The translations under genes were made by a program, and so were the position numbers. A stretch of DNA of 5,854 bases from a bacterium UBP7_UBA7824 (GTDB lineage: Bacteria > UBP7 > UBA6624). The stretch spans positions 73,890-79,743 of the forward strand of contig DLTY01000025.1 of assembly GCA_002501535.1 (NCBI GenBank). The letters are read 5' to 3'. The notes under the pieces were generated by a model. It ran no database searches. It worked only from the letters and a program-made list of their open reading frames with translations, and was not told the DNA's origin. The stretch's first letter is position 1, and every line of letters begins with the position of its first letter. Shown here one piece after another: positions 5,625 to 5,854 of the stretch.

Positions 5625-5854
5625 ATGATTACTGATCCTTTTGTCATCCTTTTCGTGCTGGGGCTTCCGCTTTTCTTCCTGGCTTTCCTGATAAGGGACT
5701 GGAATAAAGGCAAGCGAAATCTTGCATTTCTCATATTCTTCTTGCCTTACCTGTATTTCATATGGAACGGATTTGTTTCGGATGCCTGGGACTATATCGA
5801 GGTTGCAAGCTCTGTCGCTTCGGTTGCAGGGATCATCTACATGATAAAGAGGGC
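5625..5854 (+). CDS. Membrane protein, N-terminal part (runs off the window)
   Basis: Seventy-six codons are visible, beginning MITDPFVILFVLGLP and open to the edge. Three hydrophobic segments are seen: residues 6-23, 33-50 (separated by the basic loop RDWNKGKRN) and 56-74, ending before IKR. The pattern suggests a small polytopic membrane protein with the first loop in the cytoplasm. I recognise no family. It follows the 154-residue membrane protein by 44 bases in the same direction and shares its composition, so the two may form one unit. A good AGGTG ribosome site supports the start. Confidence 0.65.
   Translation, partial: MITDPFVILFVLGLPLFFLAFLIRDWNKGKRNLAFLIFFLPYLYFIWNGFVSDAWDYIEVASSVASVAGIIYMIKR

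Overview
The window is a compact stretch of bacterial chromosome with standard-code genes. Composition rises from AT-rich on the left (about 32% G+C by hand count over 61-420) to about 43% on the right (5101-5854). A complete one-piece tmRNA with an encoded CCA end, next to smpB, places the host among bacteria. It argues against lineages with permuted two-piece tmRNA, such as most Alphaproteobacteria and many cyanobacteria. I cannot name the phylum. No transposase, integrase, CRISPR array, tRNA or rRNA is visible.

Left arm, minus strand (1-1888): purM (purine synthesis, AIR synthetase) is followed by folP (dihydropteroate synthase), whose TTG start overlaps the purM stop. The first codons of a possible third gene run off the left edge. 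Both enzymes serve core one-carbon and nucleotide metabolism.

Centre, plus strand (1933-5086): a divergent intergenic gap of 56 bp separates purM from a tightly packed run. It starts with a membrane-anchored NHL/beta-propeller protein. An unannotated-looking 42-residue membrane peptide follows, then a LarA-like (DUF2088) protein that has lost key nickel-pincer residues, then smpB. Consecutive genes overlap by 1-4 bases (ATGA, TAATG, ATGA), so translation is probably coupled through the whole run. The tmRNA gene (ssrA) begins 11 bases after smpB. SmpB and tmRNA together rescue stalled ribosomes. The other three genes have no known role in that process, and their physical coupling to smpB is the main oddity of the window.

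The tmRNA reads as encoding a tag ending in Tyr-Ala-Phe-Ala rather than the usual Leu-Ala-Ala type. A similar ending is known from Mycoplasma tags, which are directed to Lon. SmpB carries Ala where the decoding-centre His/Tyr normally sits.

Right arm, plus strand (5116-5854): a small four-helix membrane protein of unknown function, then the start of a second membrane protein cut by the window edge. The best candidates for something new are the tmRNA tag and SmpB substitution, and the propeller / 42-residue peptide / LarA-like / SmpB operon.
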